A stretch of 64,000 nt of DNA from Bacteroidota bacterium (GTDB taxonomy: Bacteria > Bacteroidota > Bacteroidia > Chitinophagales > BACL12), in contig JADKEK010000001.1 of the NCBI GenBank assembly GCA_016718035.1, positions 62,001 through 126,000 of the forward strand, given 5' to 3'. A program made the translations under genes and the position numbers. Below are positions 1 to 8,350 of this stretch, piece by piece. Numbering within the stretch: the stretch's first letter is position 1; every line of letters starts with the position of its first letter. The notes beneath the pieces were generated by a model. It was not told where the DNA came from, did no database searches, and saw only the letters and a program-made list of their open reading frames with translations.

Positions 1-1144
1 AAACCCTGCTGCATTAGACCAATATATTGTATTGGCTCAGGTATTTATTACCGAAGCTCGTTTAACGGGCAATTCCGGTTATTACAATGACGCAGCCATA
101 AAAATGCTGGACAAAGTTTTAACTGATGAAAATAAAAATGATGAAATAGTATTTCAGGCACTTACTTTAAAATCAGGTGTGTTATTGTCGATGCATCAGT
201 TTACGGATGCGCTGGCAACTGCTAATACTGCATATGCCATAAGTACGCATAATGCACAATTATTAGGTGCTTTAGTTGATGCACATGTTGAATTGGGTAA
301 TTATACCGAAGCCGTTAAATATTGTGATATGATGATGCAATTGCGTCCGGATATTCGTTCTTATTCACGCGTGAGTTATTTACGTCAAATTCACGGCGAT
401 AATGCAGGTGCAATTGAAGCGATGAAAATGGCTGTTGAATCCGGATTACCGGGAGCAGAATCTACCGAATGGGCGAGAGTAGTGTTAGGCGATTTATTAA
501 TTATGACTGGCGATTTAAAAAATGCAGAAATTTGTTATACAACTGCAGATGGTTTGCGCAATAATTATGCTTATGCAAAAGCCGGTTTAGGAAGATTAGC
601 AAAAGCAAAAGGCGATTACAAAACCGCAATTGACTACACTGAACAGGCAATTGCCATTATGAGTGATGTTGCTTTTGTTAATCAACTTGGCGATTTATAT
701 GCCTTGAAAGGAGATAAACAAAAAGCCGGTGAGATTAGAGCTGATGTGATGGACCTTTTAAAAGATGCAGAAAAAGAACAAAATAAAAATGATGCTTCAA
801 TTAAACACAATGGCGCTCGTGAGTTAGCTATGGCTTATATGCAAAATGGAAAATTGGCAGATGCTTATACATTTGCTAAAAAAGATTTAGTTACTAGACA
901 ATCTAATATAGATGCCAATGAATTAGCGGCTTGGACTGCATATTTAAATAAAGATTACAAACAGGCGAAAATGTATGCCGAAAAAATGATGGCAACTAAT
1001 TCCAAAAATCCTGTTACCATGTATAAAGCCGGTATTATTCTTAAAAAGAACGGCGATAATGAAAAAGGGACAACTTTAATTAATGAAGCAACGGCCATGC
1101 AGGCAAATATTGCAAGTCAGGTAAATACTGCTATTACTTATTAA
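1..1144 (+). CDS. TPR-repeat protein, 3' part (start lies outside window)
   Basis: The reading frame is open from the first bases of the window (codons for NPAALDQYIV precede the TTG at 32), so the true start lies to the left. The visible part, about 380 residues, is helical and carries repeated 34-residue-like units with TPR character, such as GNYTEAVKYCDMMMQLRP, KGDYKTAIDYTEQAIAI and KDYKQAKMYAEKMMA. TPR arrays bind other proteins; no enzyme motif is visible. Many Bacteroidota TPR proteins of this kind are secreted or periplasmic, but the N-terminus that would show this is missing. A hairpin terminator follows at once. The specific role is unknown. Confidence 0.85.
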   Translation, partial: NPAALDQYIVLAQVFITEARLTGNSGYYNDAAIKMLDKVLTDENKNDEIVFQALTLKSGVLLSMHQFTDALATANTAYAISTHNAQLLGALVDAHVELGNYTEAVKYCDMMMQLRPDIRSYSRVSYLRQIHGDNAGAIEAMKMAVESGLPGAESTEWARVVLGDLLIMTGDLKNAEICYTTADGLRNNYAYAKAGLGRLAKAKGDYKTAIDYTEQAIAIMSDVAFVNQLGDLYALKGDKQKAGEIRADVMDLLKDAEKEQNKNDASIKHNGARELAMAYMQNGKLADAYTFAKKDLVTRQSNIDANELAAWTAYLNKDYKQAKMYAEKMMATNSKNPVTMYKAGIILKKNGDNEKGTTLINEATAMQANIASQVNTAITY

Positions 1145-1156
1145 TATTCCAACCAT

Positions 1157-1184
1157 AACCTTCCTCTTTTTGAGGAAGGTTTTA
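1157..1184 (+). terminator. Rho-independent terminator after the TPR gene
   Basis: Inverted repeat AACCTTCCTC / GAGGAAGGTT around a short T loop, running into TTTTAATT. It lies 13 bases past the stop codon at 1144 and separates the TPR gene from hupE-like. Confidence 0.8.
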
Positions 1185-1195
1185 ATTAATTAGTG

Positions 1196-1852
1196 ATGAA
1201 AAAAATTACACTATTAGGCTTCCTTTTGTTGATTGCATTTCAACAAAGTTATGCCCACACCATTAATTACACCCTGGATAAAATGAATGATGGCGAGGTT
1301 TTCTGGCAATATTTACGCGAAGGATTTTTGCATATTATTCCACTTGGGTTAGACCATATTTTATTTATCCTCTGTGTATTTTTTCTCAATACCAACCTGA
1401 AAAAAATTGTATTACAGGCAAGTATGTTTACACTTGCACATACCATTACACTTGGCTTAAGTATGTATGGAATTATTAATCCACCCAGTGGTATTGTAGA
1501 ACCGATAATTGCACTTTCCATAGTTTTTCTTGCAGTGGAAAATATATATGCGCAACAAGTTAAACCTTGGCGACTAATCATGGTGTTTATTTTCGGATTA
1601 GTCCACGGCATGGGTTTCGCAGGTGCATTAAATGATTTGGGAATGCCTGCTTATGCATTTAGCACAGCTTTAATAAGTTTTAACGTAGGTGTTGAACTCG
1701 GGCAGCTGGCTATCATTTTTGTGATGTATTTTTTGGTTAGCAAACAATTCAGTTCTGCCAAATGGTATAGAAGTAAACTGGTGATTCCGACATGTATGAT
1801 AATAGCTGTAATTGCCGGATACTGGACCTTAGAACGTTTTCTAACATTGTAA
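1196..1852 (+). CDS. HupE/UreJ-family membrane protein
   Basis: A 218-residue polytopic membrane protein. It starts with a signal-like segment (MKKITLLGFLLLIAFQQSYAH), followed by about six hydrophobic helices. The family signatures LGLDHILFIL and FGLVHGMGFAGAL place conserved His/Asp in membrane segments, as in the HupE/UreJ_2 family. Members of that family are linked to nickel, cobalt or other metal uptake; the metal cannot be read from sequence. I use the ATG at 1196; the GTG three bases earlier is also possible. A small membrane protein and a TonB receptor follow on the same strand, which fits an envelope-spanning metal uptake locus. That role is inference. Confidence 0.85.
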   Translation: MKKITLLGFLLLIAFQQSYAHTINYTLDKMNDGEVFWQYLREGFLHIIPLGLDHILFILCVFFLNTNLKKIVLQASMFTLAHTITLGLSMYGIINPPSGIVEPIIALSIVFLAVENIYAQQVKPWRLIMVFIFGLVHGMGFAGALNDLGMPAYAFSTALISFNVGVELGQLAIIFVMYFLVSKQFSSAKWYRSKLVIPTCMIIAVIAGYWTLERFLTL

Positions 1853-1886
1853 AATCCAAATGTAAATATTCTTCGTAAATGTTATT

Positions 1887-2309
1887 ATGCAAGCAGCAAT
1901 TCAATATCAACAAAAACAAGAATCATTATCAGTTTTATTATTACTGATAGTGGTGTTGACCTTGCTGCGACCTATAACGCCTTTAATCACCGATTCCATT
2001 GCGCATCATTTTTATGCGCAGCAACATGAACAATTGCATCGAATTGGCATAAATCACCTCGAAAAGGATATTCAAGCTGCTAACGAAGCACAAAGTTCAG
2101 CTGAAAAAAAAGGAATTGGATTTGAGCAGATATTAGTTTTCTTTCTGCAATTCGTTTTATCACCCGCAATAGCAATTTTCTCTATTATACTATTTAAGGA
2201 ACCAAAATGTTGGCAACTACGCACATCTAAAAAGCCAACGTTACAACCTCCGGATGCAAACTTTGTAGTCTGCCCGGGCAACACAACACCAGTTGTTAAG
2301 GTTGTTTAA
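1887..2309 (+). CDS. Small membrane protein of unknown function
   Basis: A 140-residue protein that I do not recognise. It has one strongly hydrophobic segment near residues 13-35 (LSVLLLLIVVLTLLRP), a charged, His-rich linker (HHFYAQQHEQLHRIGINH) and a second hydrophobic segment near 85-105. The C-terminus is polar and ends in a low-complexity tail. It begins 34 bases after the hupE-like stop on the same strand and is followed by a terminator, so it is probably co-transcribed with hupE-like. The His-rich loop between two membrane segments would suit a metal-handling accessory protein, but that is only inference from residue content and position. Confidence 0.6.
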   Translation: MQAAIQYQQKQESLSVLLLLIVVLTLLRPITPLITDSIAHHFYAQQHEQLHRIGINHLEKDIQAANEAQSSAEKKGIGFEQILVFFLQFVLSPAIAIFSIILFKEPKCWQLRTSKKPTLQPPDANFVVCPGNTTPVVKVV

Positions 2310-2356
2310 GGTTAGCAAAATTAAAGGCAGACTATCTTCTTCATCATTTAGCATAC

Positions 2357-2388
2357 AAGCGGCAGTGTGGCTGCATTGCCGCTTTTTT
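2357..2388 (+). terminator. Terminator between the small membrane gene and the TonB receptor
   Basis: Stem AAGCGGCA / TGCCGCTT with a 12-base loop, followed by a run of six T. It ends about 28 bases before the receptor ATG, so the receptor probably needs its own promoter, which lies at the 3' edge of the hairpin. Confidence 0.75.
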
Positions 2389-2403
2389 ATTGCCTTTACT
2401 TTG
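2376..2403 (+). promoter_or_regulatory. Possible promoter for the TonB receptor gene
   Basis: TTG at 2376-2378, 17 bases, then TTACTTTG at 2396-2403, a 7/8 match to the Bacteroidota -7 box TAnnTTTG. It overlaps the preceding terminator hairpin and lies 13 bases before the ATG at 2417. The overlap is unusual, hence the modest confidence. Confidence 0.4.
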
Positions 2404-2416
2404 TAAAACCTCAATT

Positions 2417-4693
2417 ATGCATACTTTTTGTAAAAAATACAATAACTATATTGTTTTATTATTAATCACATTTTCTCAGACTGTTTTTGCTCACAATGGC
2501 AGCATTCAGGGAAATATTTCTCAACAATCTAATGGGCAACCTGTTTCTGATGCCTTAATTTATGTAACTGAATTATCAACTACCACATTTACTAATACAT
2601 TTGGCAATTATACCATAACAGATTTACCCAAAGGAACTTACCATCTGTCAATTGTGCATATTGGTTTTGAACAATTAACTGCAGAAATAACAGTAACAGA
2701 TGCGACAACTTCTACTGCAAATTTCGTGTTAACCGAAGTACCTATTTCACTTGATCAAGTTGTGGTTCGTTCAACTCAAACAGACCAAATGCGTGCTGTA
2801 AATGTGTTGGATATACAACTGCGACCAACTGAAAATGCGCAGGATTTATTGCGATTGGTACCAGGGTTATTTATTGCACAACATGCAGGAGGCGGAAAAG
2901 CGGAACAAATATTTTTAAGAGGATTTGATATCGACCATGGAACAGATATTAGTGTAAATGTTGATGGTATACCGGTAAACATGGTAAGTCATGCACACGG
3001 ACAAGGATATGCAGATTTGCATTTTTTAATACCGGAAACCGTGCAGTCCTTTGATTTTTTGAAAGGTCCTTATTACGCAGGTTATGGCGATTTTGCAACA
3101 GCTGCGGCAGTAAATTTTAAAACGAAAAACTATTTGGACAATAATACCATTAAAGTGAGTGCAGGACAATTTAATACCTTGCGCACCTTATTAATGATGC
3201 AATTGCCATTAGCAGAAAAAACGACATCAAAATCATCTGCTTACATTGCCGGCGAATACCAAATTACGGATGGCCCGTTTGCAAGTCCTCAGGATTTTAC
3301 TAGAGCTAATATTTTTGGGAAATATCATACCTCCATCCGCAATAATACCATTTTGCAATTGAGTGCATCCACATTTAGCAGCAGATGGAACGCATCAGGA
3401 CAAGTACCACAACGTGCAATTGATATGGGTTTGATAGATAGATTTGGTGCAATCGATGATAAGGAAGGCGGAATTACGAGCAGATCAAATGTGAATATAG
3501 AACTAATTAAAAGTGTAAATACAAATACCGATATTTCGAATCAAATTTATTTTAGCGATTATCAATTTGAATTATACAGCAATTTTACTTTCTTTTTAGA
3601 AGATAGTATTAATGGTGATATGATTAAACAAAAAGAGCATCGACGTTTATATGGATATAAATCGAAACTATCAAATGAAACTATTGTAGCAGGTAAATTG
3701 CTGAATACTGAAGCCGGCATTGGATTCAGGTATGACAAAAGTATGGAGAATGAATTGTCGCATGTTGCAGAACGTGAGTTATTATTAAATCGCTTGGCGT
3801 ATGGCAATATTTATCAAACTAATGCCTTTGTTTATATAAATGAAAAATTGCAACTTACTGATAGGTTGGCTGTAAATGCGGCATTGCGATACGATGTTTT
3901 CAATTTTGCTTACAACAATTTAATGGATAGTAGTTATCAATTCAACAGTGTTGATGATGGCATTTTATCCTATAAATTAAATTTCGATTATACGATTAAT
4001 AACAATCTTGGTATGTATTTACATACAGGAAAGGGCTTTCATTCAAACGACAGCAGAGTGGTAGTCGCGCAAAATACATTACAAACATTGCCTGCTGCCT
4101 ATGGTGCTGATTTAGGTTTGCAGTTGAAACCATACCGTAATTTAATTTTGAATCCTGCAGTATGGGTATTGTATTTAGAACAGGAATTTGTTTATGTTGG
4201 TGATGCAGCAGTAGTTGAAGCAGGAGGTAAAACATTACGCAGAGGATTTGATTTATCTGCCCGTTGGGAGTTAACCGATTGGTTGTTTATTGATGTAGAT
4301 ATCAATTATACTTTAGCTGAATTAATTGGTTCCCCCGAAGGTGAAAATTATATTCCACTTGCAGCTGATTTGACTTCAATTGGGGGAGTGAATATTCGAA
4401 CCGATAATGGATGGAGTGGCAGTTTGCGCTATCGTTATATGGATGATCGTCCGGCAAATGAAACAGGTTCTGTAATTGCAGAAGGCTATTTTGTAAATGA
4501 TGCTGTAATTAATTATACAACAAAAAATTATGCTTTGGGAATTGAAGTGCAAAATTTATTTAACGTAGATTGGAATGAAGCACAATTTGATACGGAAAGT
4601 CGTTTATTGGATGAACCTGCACCTGTGAGTGAATTACATTTTACTCCTGGTACTCCATTTTTTGCAAAAGGAAGTGTGAGCTTGTTTTTTTAA
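2417..4693 (+). CDS. TonB-dependent outer-membrane receptor with CarboxypepD_reg-like domain
   Basis: A 758-residue outer-membrane transporter. A signal peptide (ending near TVFAHNG) precedes a CarboxypepD_reg-like beta-sandwich (about residues 25-110, with GNISQQSNGQPVSDALI and TFGNYTITDLPKGTY). A plug domain follows (about 125-230; VPGLFIAQ, FLRGFDIDHG, DGIPVNM), then a 22-strand-type barrel ending in aromatic Phe (SVSLFF). The plug carries a His-rich stretch, SHAHGQGYADLHFLIPE. The ATG at 2417 is preferred over the TTG at 2390 because it directly begins the signal peptide and a possible promoter lies between them. Receptors of this type import scarce ligands with TonB/ExbBD energy. The neighbouring HupE-like gene suggests a metal chelate, but the substrate is not determined. 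Confidence 0.9.
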   Translation: MHTFCKKYNNYIVLLLITFSQTVFAHNGSIQGNISQQSNGQPVSDALIYVTELSTTTFTNTFGNYTITDLPKGTYHLSIVHIGFEQLTAEITVTDATTSTANFVLTEVPISLDQVVVRSTQTDQMRAVNVLDIQLRPTENAQDLLRLVPGLFIAQHAGGGKAEQIFLRGFDIDHGTDISVNVDGIPVNMVSHAHGQGYADLHFLIPETVQSFDFLKGPYYAGYGDFATAAAVNFKTKNYLDNNTIKVSAGQFNTLRTLLMMQLPLAEKTTSKSSAYIAGEYQITDGPFASPQDFTRANIFGKYHTSIRNNTILQLSASTFSSRWNASGQVPQRAIDMGLIDRFGAIDDKEGGITSRSNVNIELIKSVNTNTDISNQIYFSDYQFELYSNFTFFLEDSINGDMIKQKEHRRLYGYKSKLSNETIVAGKLLNTEAGIGFRYDKSMENELSHVAERELLLNRLAYGNIYQTNAFVYINEKLQLTDRLAVNAALRYDVFNFAYNNLMDSSYQFNSVDDGILSYKLNFDYTINNNLGMYLHTGKGFHSNDSRVVVAQNTLQTLPAAYGADLGLQLKPYRNLILNPAVWVLYLEQEFVYVGDAAVVEAGGKTLRRGFDLSARWELTDWLFIDVDINYTLAELIGSPEGENYIPLAADLTSIGGVNIRTDNGWSGSLRYRYMDDRPANETGSVIAEGYFVNDAVINYTTKNYALGIEVQNLFNVDWNEAQFDTESRLLDEPAPVSELHFTPGTPFFAKGSVSLFF

Positions 4694-4727
4694 GTAATAG
4701 GGAAAGTGCTGTATTTTGTTAATGGTT

Positions 4728-5066
4728 TTAGAATGTCAGCACTTTTCCATTTTTATGTATTAATTGTTTTGCTGTATTCCAATCCGGAAATTTTTCAGCA
4801 ACATAAGAATAGGTTAAAAGTTTATCAGCAATTGATTTAGATTGTTTCATTGCTTTTAAATGTTCACCTGAGCGGGCAAAATTTTTCATGGCTTCTTCAT
4901 TTTCCCAAGCGCTCAACGTATAATGGTCGTTCCAAAATCCACGGTTTGTCATACGGATGAAACCGGGAGATTGCTGTGCCTGACGCATGATTTTAAACCC
5001 AAAATAACTAAGACGGAAAAAATACAATGGTTTCCGCAAGTGTAGATATGTGACAGTAATTATCAT
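4728..5066 (-). CDS. ABM-fold-like small protein (putative antibiotic-biosynthesis-monooxygenase-type)
   Basis: A 112-residue protein whose central part (FIRMTNRGFWNDHYTLSAW, then ENEEAMKNFARSGEHLKAMK) resembles small dimeric alpha+beta-barrel proteins of the ABM / spheroidene-monooxygenase-like group. The hallmarks are a strand ending in W, then a helix with F..S..H..AM. No catalytic claim can be made, since many such proteins are stress or haem-binding proteins. I place the start at the ATG at 5066. The upstream TTG at 5087 falls inside a -7-like promoter box (5085-5092) and cannot be translated if that promoter is used. It is convergent with the TonB receptor and divergent from the metallo-hydrolase gene. 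Confidence 0.65.
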   Translation of the reverse strand: MIITVTYLHLRKPLYFFRLSYFGFKIMRQAQQSPGFIRMTNRGFWNDHYTLSAWENEEAMKNFARSGEHLKAMKQSKSIADKLLTYSYVAEKFPDWNTAKQLIHKNGKVLTF

Positions 5067-5084
5067 AAAAAGAGTTTGCCTTTT

Positions 5085-5092
5085 CAAAGATA
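5085..5092 (-). promoter_or_regulatory. -7 promoter box for the ABM-like gene
   Basis: TATCTTTG on the minus strand, a full TAnnTTTG match about 19 bases from the chosen ATG. No clear TTG lies at the expected upstream distance. Confidence 0.4.
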
Positions 5093-5227
5093 ATTACGAT
5101 AAGGGTAAATATAAAGTGATACCCAAAACCTCCTTAAATGTGGGGTTCTGAACATCAGCTTCGAGAAAATGTATTAATGCTGGTGTATATTTCACAATAT
5201 TTGAATTTTTAACACGTCACCACCTCT

Positions 5228-6259
5228 ATGATGCAGGCATTAGGCAGTTTACCAAAAGGAGCAGTCCTTAGCAGAATAAAACAAACACCGAATTATACCT
5301 CCAGCGGTTTTGAAAATTTATCCCATACACCTACTATGGCTGAAGGGCATAACTTTTTTAAGGTGATGCGGGCATTTATGAATAAGCCGAAAGGTGCCGT
5401 TCCGTCTTCAGTAATTCCATCTATACAAAACGATTTAAACCGGCTGCCGGACGGCAATCCTGCTATGGTATGGTTTGGGCACTCTTCTTATTTATTAAAA
5501 GTGGAAGGCAAAAATATTTTAGTAGACCCGGTATTTAGCGGAAATGCATCCCCATTTTCATTTATGGTGAAGGCGTTTAATGGCAGTAATGTTTATAGTG
5601 CAGATAATATGCCTGAAATTGACATTTTAATTATTACACATGATCACTACGATCATTTAGATTATCACACAATTAAGGCATTGAAGCTAAAAGTGAAACA
5701 AGTAGTTTGTTCATTAGGAGTGGCTCCTCATTTAATTAAATGGGGATATGATGCAACAAAAATTACGGAGCTGTATTGGGGTGAAAAAACAACTATTCAA
5801 AATATTCAATTAACAGCTGCCCCAGCCAGGCATTTTTCGGGCAGAACCATTATTCGTAACCGCAGTTTGTGGAGCTCGTTTATTTTAAAAACCGAATCGC
5901 ACCAGATTTATATTGGAGGTGATTCAGGTTATGACTCACATTTTAAACAAATAGGAAAAGATTTCGGGAAATTTGATTTGGCGATTTTGGAATGTGGCCA
6001 ATATAACCCTGCCTGGAAATATATTCACATGATGCCGGAGGAAACCGTGCAAGCGGCAATTGATTTAAATGCCGAGATATTTATTCCGGTTCATTGGGGT
6101 AAATTCGATTTGTCGCTCCACCCTTGGACCGAGCCAATAGAGCGAGCTACAGCGCATGCACAAAAACTTAATGTACCATATTTTACTCCTTTAATTGGTG
6201 CCATTACACAACTGAATAACGAAGTGCCATCCTCGCCTTGGTGGAGAAATGTCAAGTAA
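5228..6259 (+). CDS. Metallo-beta-lactamase-fold hydrolase (NAPE-PLD/UlaG-like)
   Basis: A 343-residue protein with the metal-binding motif HDHYDH at residues 138-143, preceded by DILIIT. Further conserved sites are WFGHSSYLLKVEGKNILVDPVF near residues 80-100 (core shortened here by function), the AAPARHFSGR His site, YIGGDSGYD (bridging Asp) and the late His in IPVHWG. This order matches Zn-dependent hydrolases related to N-acyl-phosphatidylethanolamine phospholipase D and UlaG. The NAPE-PLD link makes a lipid substrate possible, but the family is broad. It has no signal peptide, so it is probably cytoplasmic. Two adjacent ATGs (5228, 5231) are equally likely starts. It is convergent with the lipoprotein gene downstream. 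Confidence 0.85.
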   Translation: MMQALGSLPKGAVLSRIKQTPNYTSSGFENLSHTPTMAEGHNFFKVMRAFMNKPKGAVPSSVIPSIQNDLNRLPDGNPAMVWFGHSSYLLKVEGKNILVDPVFSGNASPFSFMVKAFNGSNVYSADNMPEIDILIITHDHYDHLDYHTIKALKLKVKQVVCSLGVAPHLIKWGYDATKITELYWGEKTTIQNIQLTAAPARHFSGRTIIRNRSLWSSFILKTESHQIYIGGDSGYDSHFKQIGKDFGKFDLAILECGQYNPAWKYIHMMPEETVQAAIDLNAEIFIPVHWGKFDLSLHPWTEPIERATAHAQKLNVPYFTPLIGAITQLNNEVPSSPWWRNVK

Positions 6260-6370
6260 TTATTTTGACACGAAACATATTAAGTTCGAGGATAATAATC
6301 GATATATTGATTACGCTTCGATAATTATTATGTGAATTAGAATTACTTATTTAAGGGGCACTTTATTCGC

Positions 6371-7045
6371 TTAGTTTTCAGACAAGGAAAATTGTAAGGT
6401 ATCAGACCCTGAAATAGCCTCAAAATAAATTAATCCCTGATCCAGTGTATAATAGCGTTTTAAAGTTGAAGATGTAGTAGTGTCGACTCTACTATCGATA
6501 AAGTCAAGTGTAGTATGTTCAATATTATTAATGATTAAACCAGGTACTATATTGCCATTTAAGTCTTTAATAGAGTCCAATTCAGCTTTTCCGGTAGCAT
6601 GAACTAACATTAAATATGCAGTATCGGCAATACCTTTAAACGATACCGATAAATTTGAATTGCCATCAAAAAATGATAAAATTTTTGTAGTATCAAAGTT
6701 ACCTTTTAGCTCAACTACTTTTCCAGGTCCTACAGGTTCAAATAATGATTGTTTTAATAACTGAATTTTGTTATTGGTGAACCATTTTTCAACCGCATAA
6801 TTCATGGGTATTGAGTCCGAATTTAACCAATAGGTGGTAATTGCCACTGTAGTATCATTGATAATTTGACTGCTTTGTTTCAAAAATACTTTTATTTGGA
6901 GTGTATCTGAGTTGTTTATATAGGTGCGATATCCGCTGGAGGGGATACCTGCAGTTAGATAATCTTTAACCGATATATTGTTTTTTTGCTCTTTTGAGCA
7001 GGCTGTTAAAGCTAGGCATATCCCAATTACTGCTATAATTTTCAT
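6371..7045 (-). CDS. Lipoprotein of unknown function
   Basis: A 224-residue protein with a clear lipoprotein signal, MKIIAVIGICLALTAC, cleaved before Cys16 (lipobox LTAC). I choose the ATG at 7045 because it begins this signal; the ATG at 7078 adds an implausible polar extension. The mature part is rich in beta-strand-forming residues and contains repeated DTT/DSI segments. I recognise no domain. It is probably anchored to the outer or inner membrane facing the periplasm. It is divergently arranged with the desaturase gene and convergent with the metallo-hydrolase gene. Confidence 0.75.
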   Translation of the reverse strand: MKIIAVIGICLALTACSKEQKNNISVKDYLTAGIPSSGYRTYINNSDTLQIKVFLKQSSQIINDTTVAITTYWLNSDSIPMNYAVEKWFTNNKIQLLKQSLFEPVGPGKVVELKGNFDTTKILSFFDGNSNLSVSFKGIADTAYLMLVHATGKAELDSIKDLNGNIVPGLIINNIEHTTLDFIDSRVDTTTSSTLKRYYTLDQGLIYFEAISGSDTLQFSLSEN

Positions 7046-7169
7046 CAAGTCAAAATTACAAAAACCCTTAATATCCATGGATTTTGACTAAATTGATGTG
7101 GAGGCTGAACTTCCACAAAAAAACAAAATTCAATGGCAGTAAGTGTTTCAGCCTGTGTGACTTATGTCA

Positions 7170-7200
7170 TTGTCGTTTTCGGCGTTATGTTGTATCTTTG
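7170..7200 (+). promoter_or_regulatory. Promoter of the desaturase gene
   Basis: TTG at 7170-7172, 20 bases, TATCTTTG at 7193-7200: a full match to the Bacteroidota consensus. Transcription should begin near 7207. This rules out the ATG at 7164 and supports a start at 7212, 7218 or 7236. Confidence 0.7.
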
Positions 7201-7217
7201 ATAGGTCATCAATGTCG

Positions 7218-8348
7218 ATGGCGCTCAACTTTAATATGCAGCAGAAACAGTCCGTTAAATTTATAAATCGAGATAAGAGTTTGTTTTACCAGACAGTTAA
7301 AGAGAATGTAAATAAGTACTTCACCGATAATCATATATCCAAATTTGGCAATAGTACGATGTATATCAAGTCGTTTGTGTTGCTTACAGCATACATCGGA
7401 GCTTTTGCTTTGATTTTAGCTTTTAATCCACCATTTATAGTAAGTATGTTGTTATGGTTTTCCATGGGCATTTCTGTCGCCGGTGTTGGTATGAGTGTAA
7501 TGCACGATGCTAATCACGGTGCTTATGCTGATAACAAATACGTGAATATGATGATGGGTTACACCCTAAATTTATTGGGTGGGACAGTGCATAATTGGAA
7601 GTTACAACACAATATATTACATCATACTTATACCAATATTACCGGTTTAGATGATGATATTGATGATAAGGCAGGTATGCGTTTTTCACCACATAATACC
7701 TGGAAACCTAAACATAATTTTCAGTATGTATACGCATTTTTCTTATATGGTTTAATTACTTTGTATTGGTGTATTGCCAAAGATTTTGCTCAGTTTTCAA
7801 AATATACCGCAAATGGTGTAAATGCAAATTCTAGGTCGGCAAATATTATTATGTTTATTAAATTGATATTCCTGAAAGCAGGTTACTTCTTTTTATTTCT
7901 TGTAATGCCAACAATGTTTTTTGAAATACCTTTTATCCAGGTGTTAACCGGCTTCCTTATCATGCATTTTGTTGGCGGAATGATATTATCGGTTGTTTTC
8001 CAATTAGCACATACTGTAGAAGGAACTTCACACCCAATGCCTTCAAGCGATGGCACTATTGAAAATTGCTGGGCTATTCATCAATTGAATACCACCATGA
8101 ATTTCTCCAGAAAAAATAAATGGTTATCATGGTATGTTGGAGGATTAAATTTTCAGGTGGAACATCATTTATTCCCTAAAATTTGTCACGTGCATTATCC
8201 TGAAATTGCACCAATTGTTAAAGCAACCGCCGAACAATTTAATATTCCTTACCTGGAAAGTAAAACTTTTGGGTCTGCATTACAATCGCATATTAAAACA
8301 CTAAAACGCCTAGGCAAAATGCCGGTTTTAGATGAAATTATGGGTTGA
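7218..8348 (+). CDS. Membrane fatty-acid desaturase (acyl-lipid / linoleoyl-CoA type)
   Basis: A 376-residue integral-membrane di-iron desaturase. The three histidine boxes are present: MHDANHG (HxxxH), HNILHHTYTN (HxxxHH) and QVEHHLFP (QxxHH). The Q in the last box is typical of front-end and linoleoyl-CoA-like desaturases. Hydrophobic pairs flank the boxes (FVLLTAYIGAFALILAF; GYFFLFLVMPTMFF). The family introduces a double bond into acyl chains of membrane lipids using O2 and an electron donor. No cytochrome b5 domain is fused. The start is set by the promoter at 7170-7200; 7236 is an alternative. The gene stands alone and is convergent with the DUF5916 gene two bases downstream. Confidence 0.9.
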   Translation: MALNFNMQQKQSVKFINRDKSLFYQTVKENVNKYFTDNHISKFGNSTMYIKSFVLLTAYIGAFALILAFNPPFIVSMLLWFSMGISVAGVGMSVMHDANHGAYADNKYVNMMMGYTLNLLGGTVHNWKLQHNILHHTYTNITGLDDDIDDKAGMRFSPHNTWKPKHNFQYVYAFFLYGLITLYWCIAKDFAQFSKYTANGVNANSRSANIIMFIKLIFLKAGYFFLFLVMPTMFFEIPFIQVLTGFLIMHFVGGMILSVVFQLAHTVEGTSHPMPSSDGTIENCWAIHQLNTTMNFSRKNKWLSWYVGGLNFQVEHHLFPKICHVHYPEIAPIVKATAEQFNIPYLESKTFGSALQSHIKTLKRLGKMPVLDEIMG

Positions 8349-8350
8349 TT

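Noticed and set aside
6260..6370. Imperfect inverted repeat around TAATAATCGA / TCGATAATTATTA between convergent genes
   Set aside because: The arms pair poorly and no T run follows, so I do not call it a terminator.
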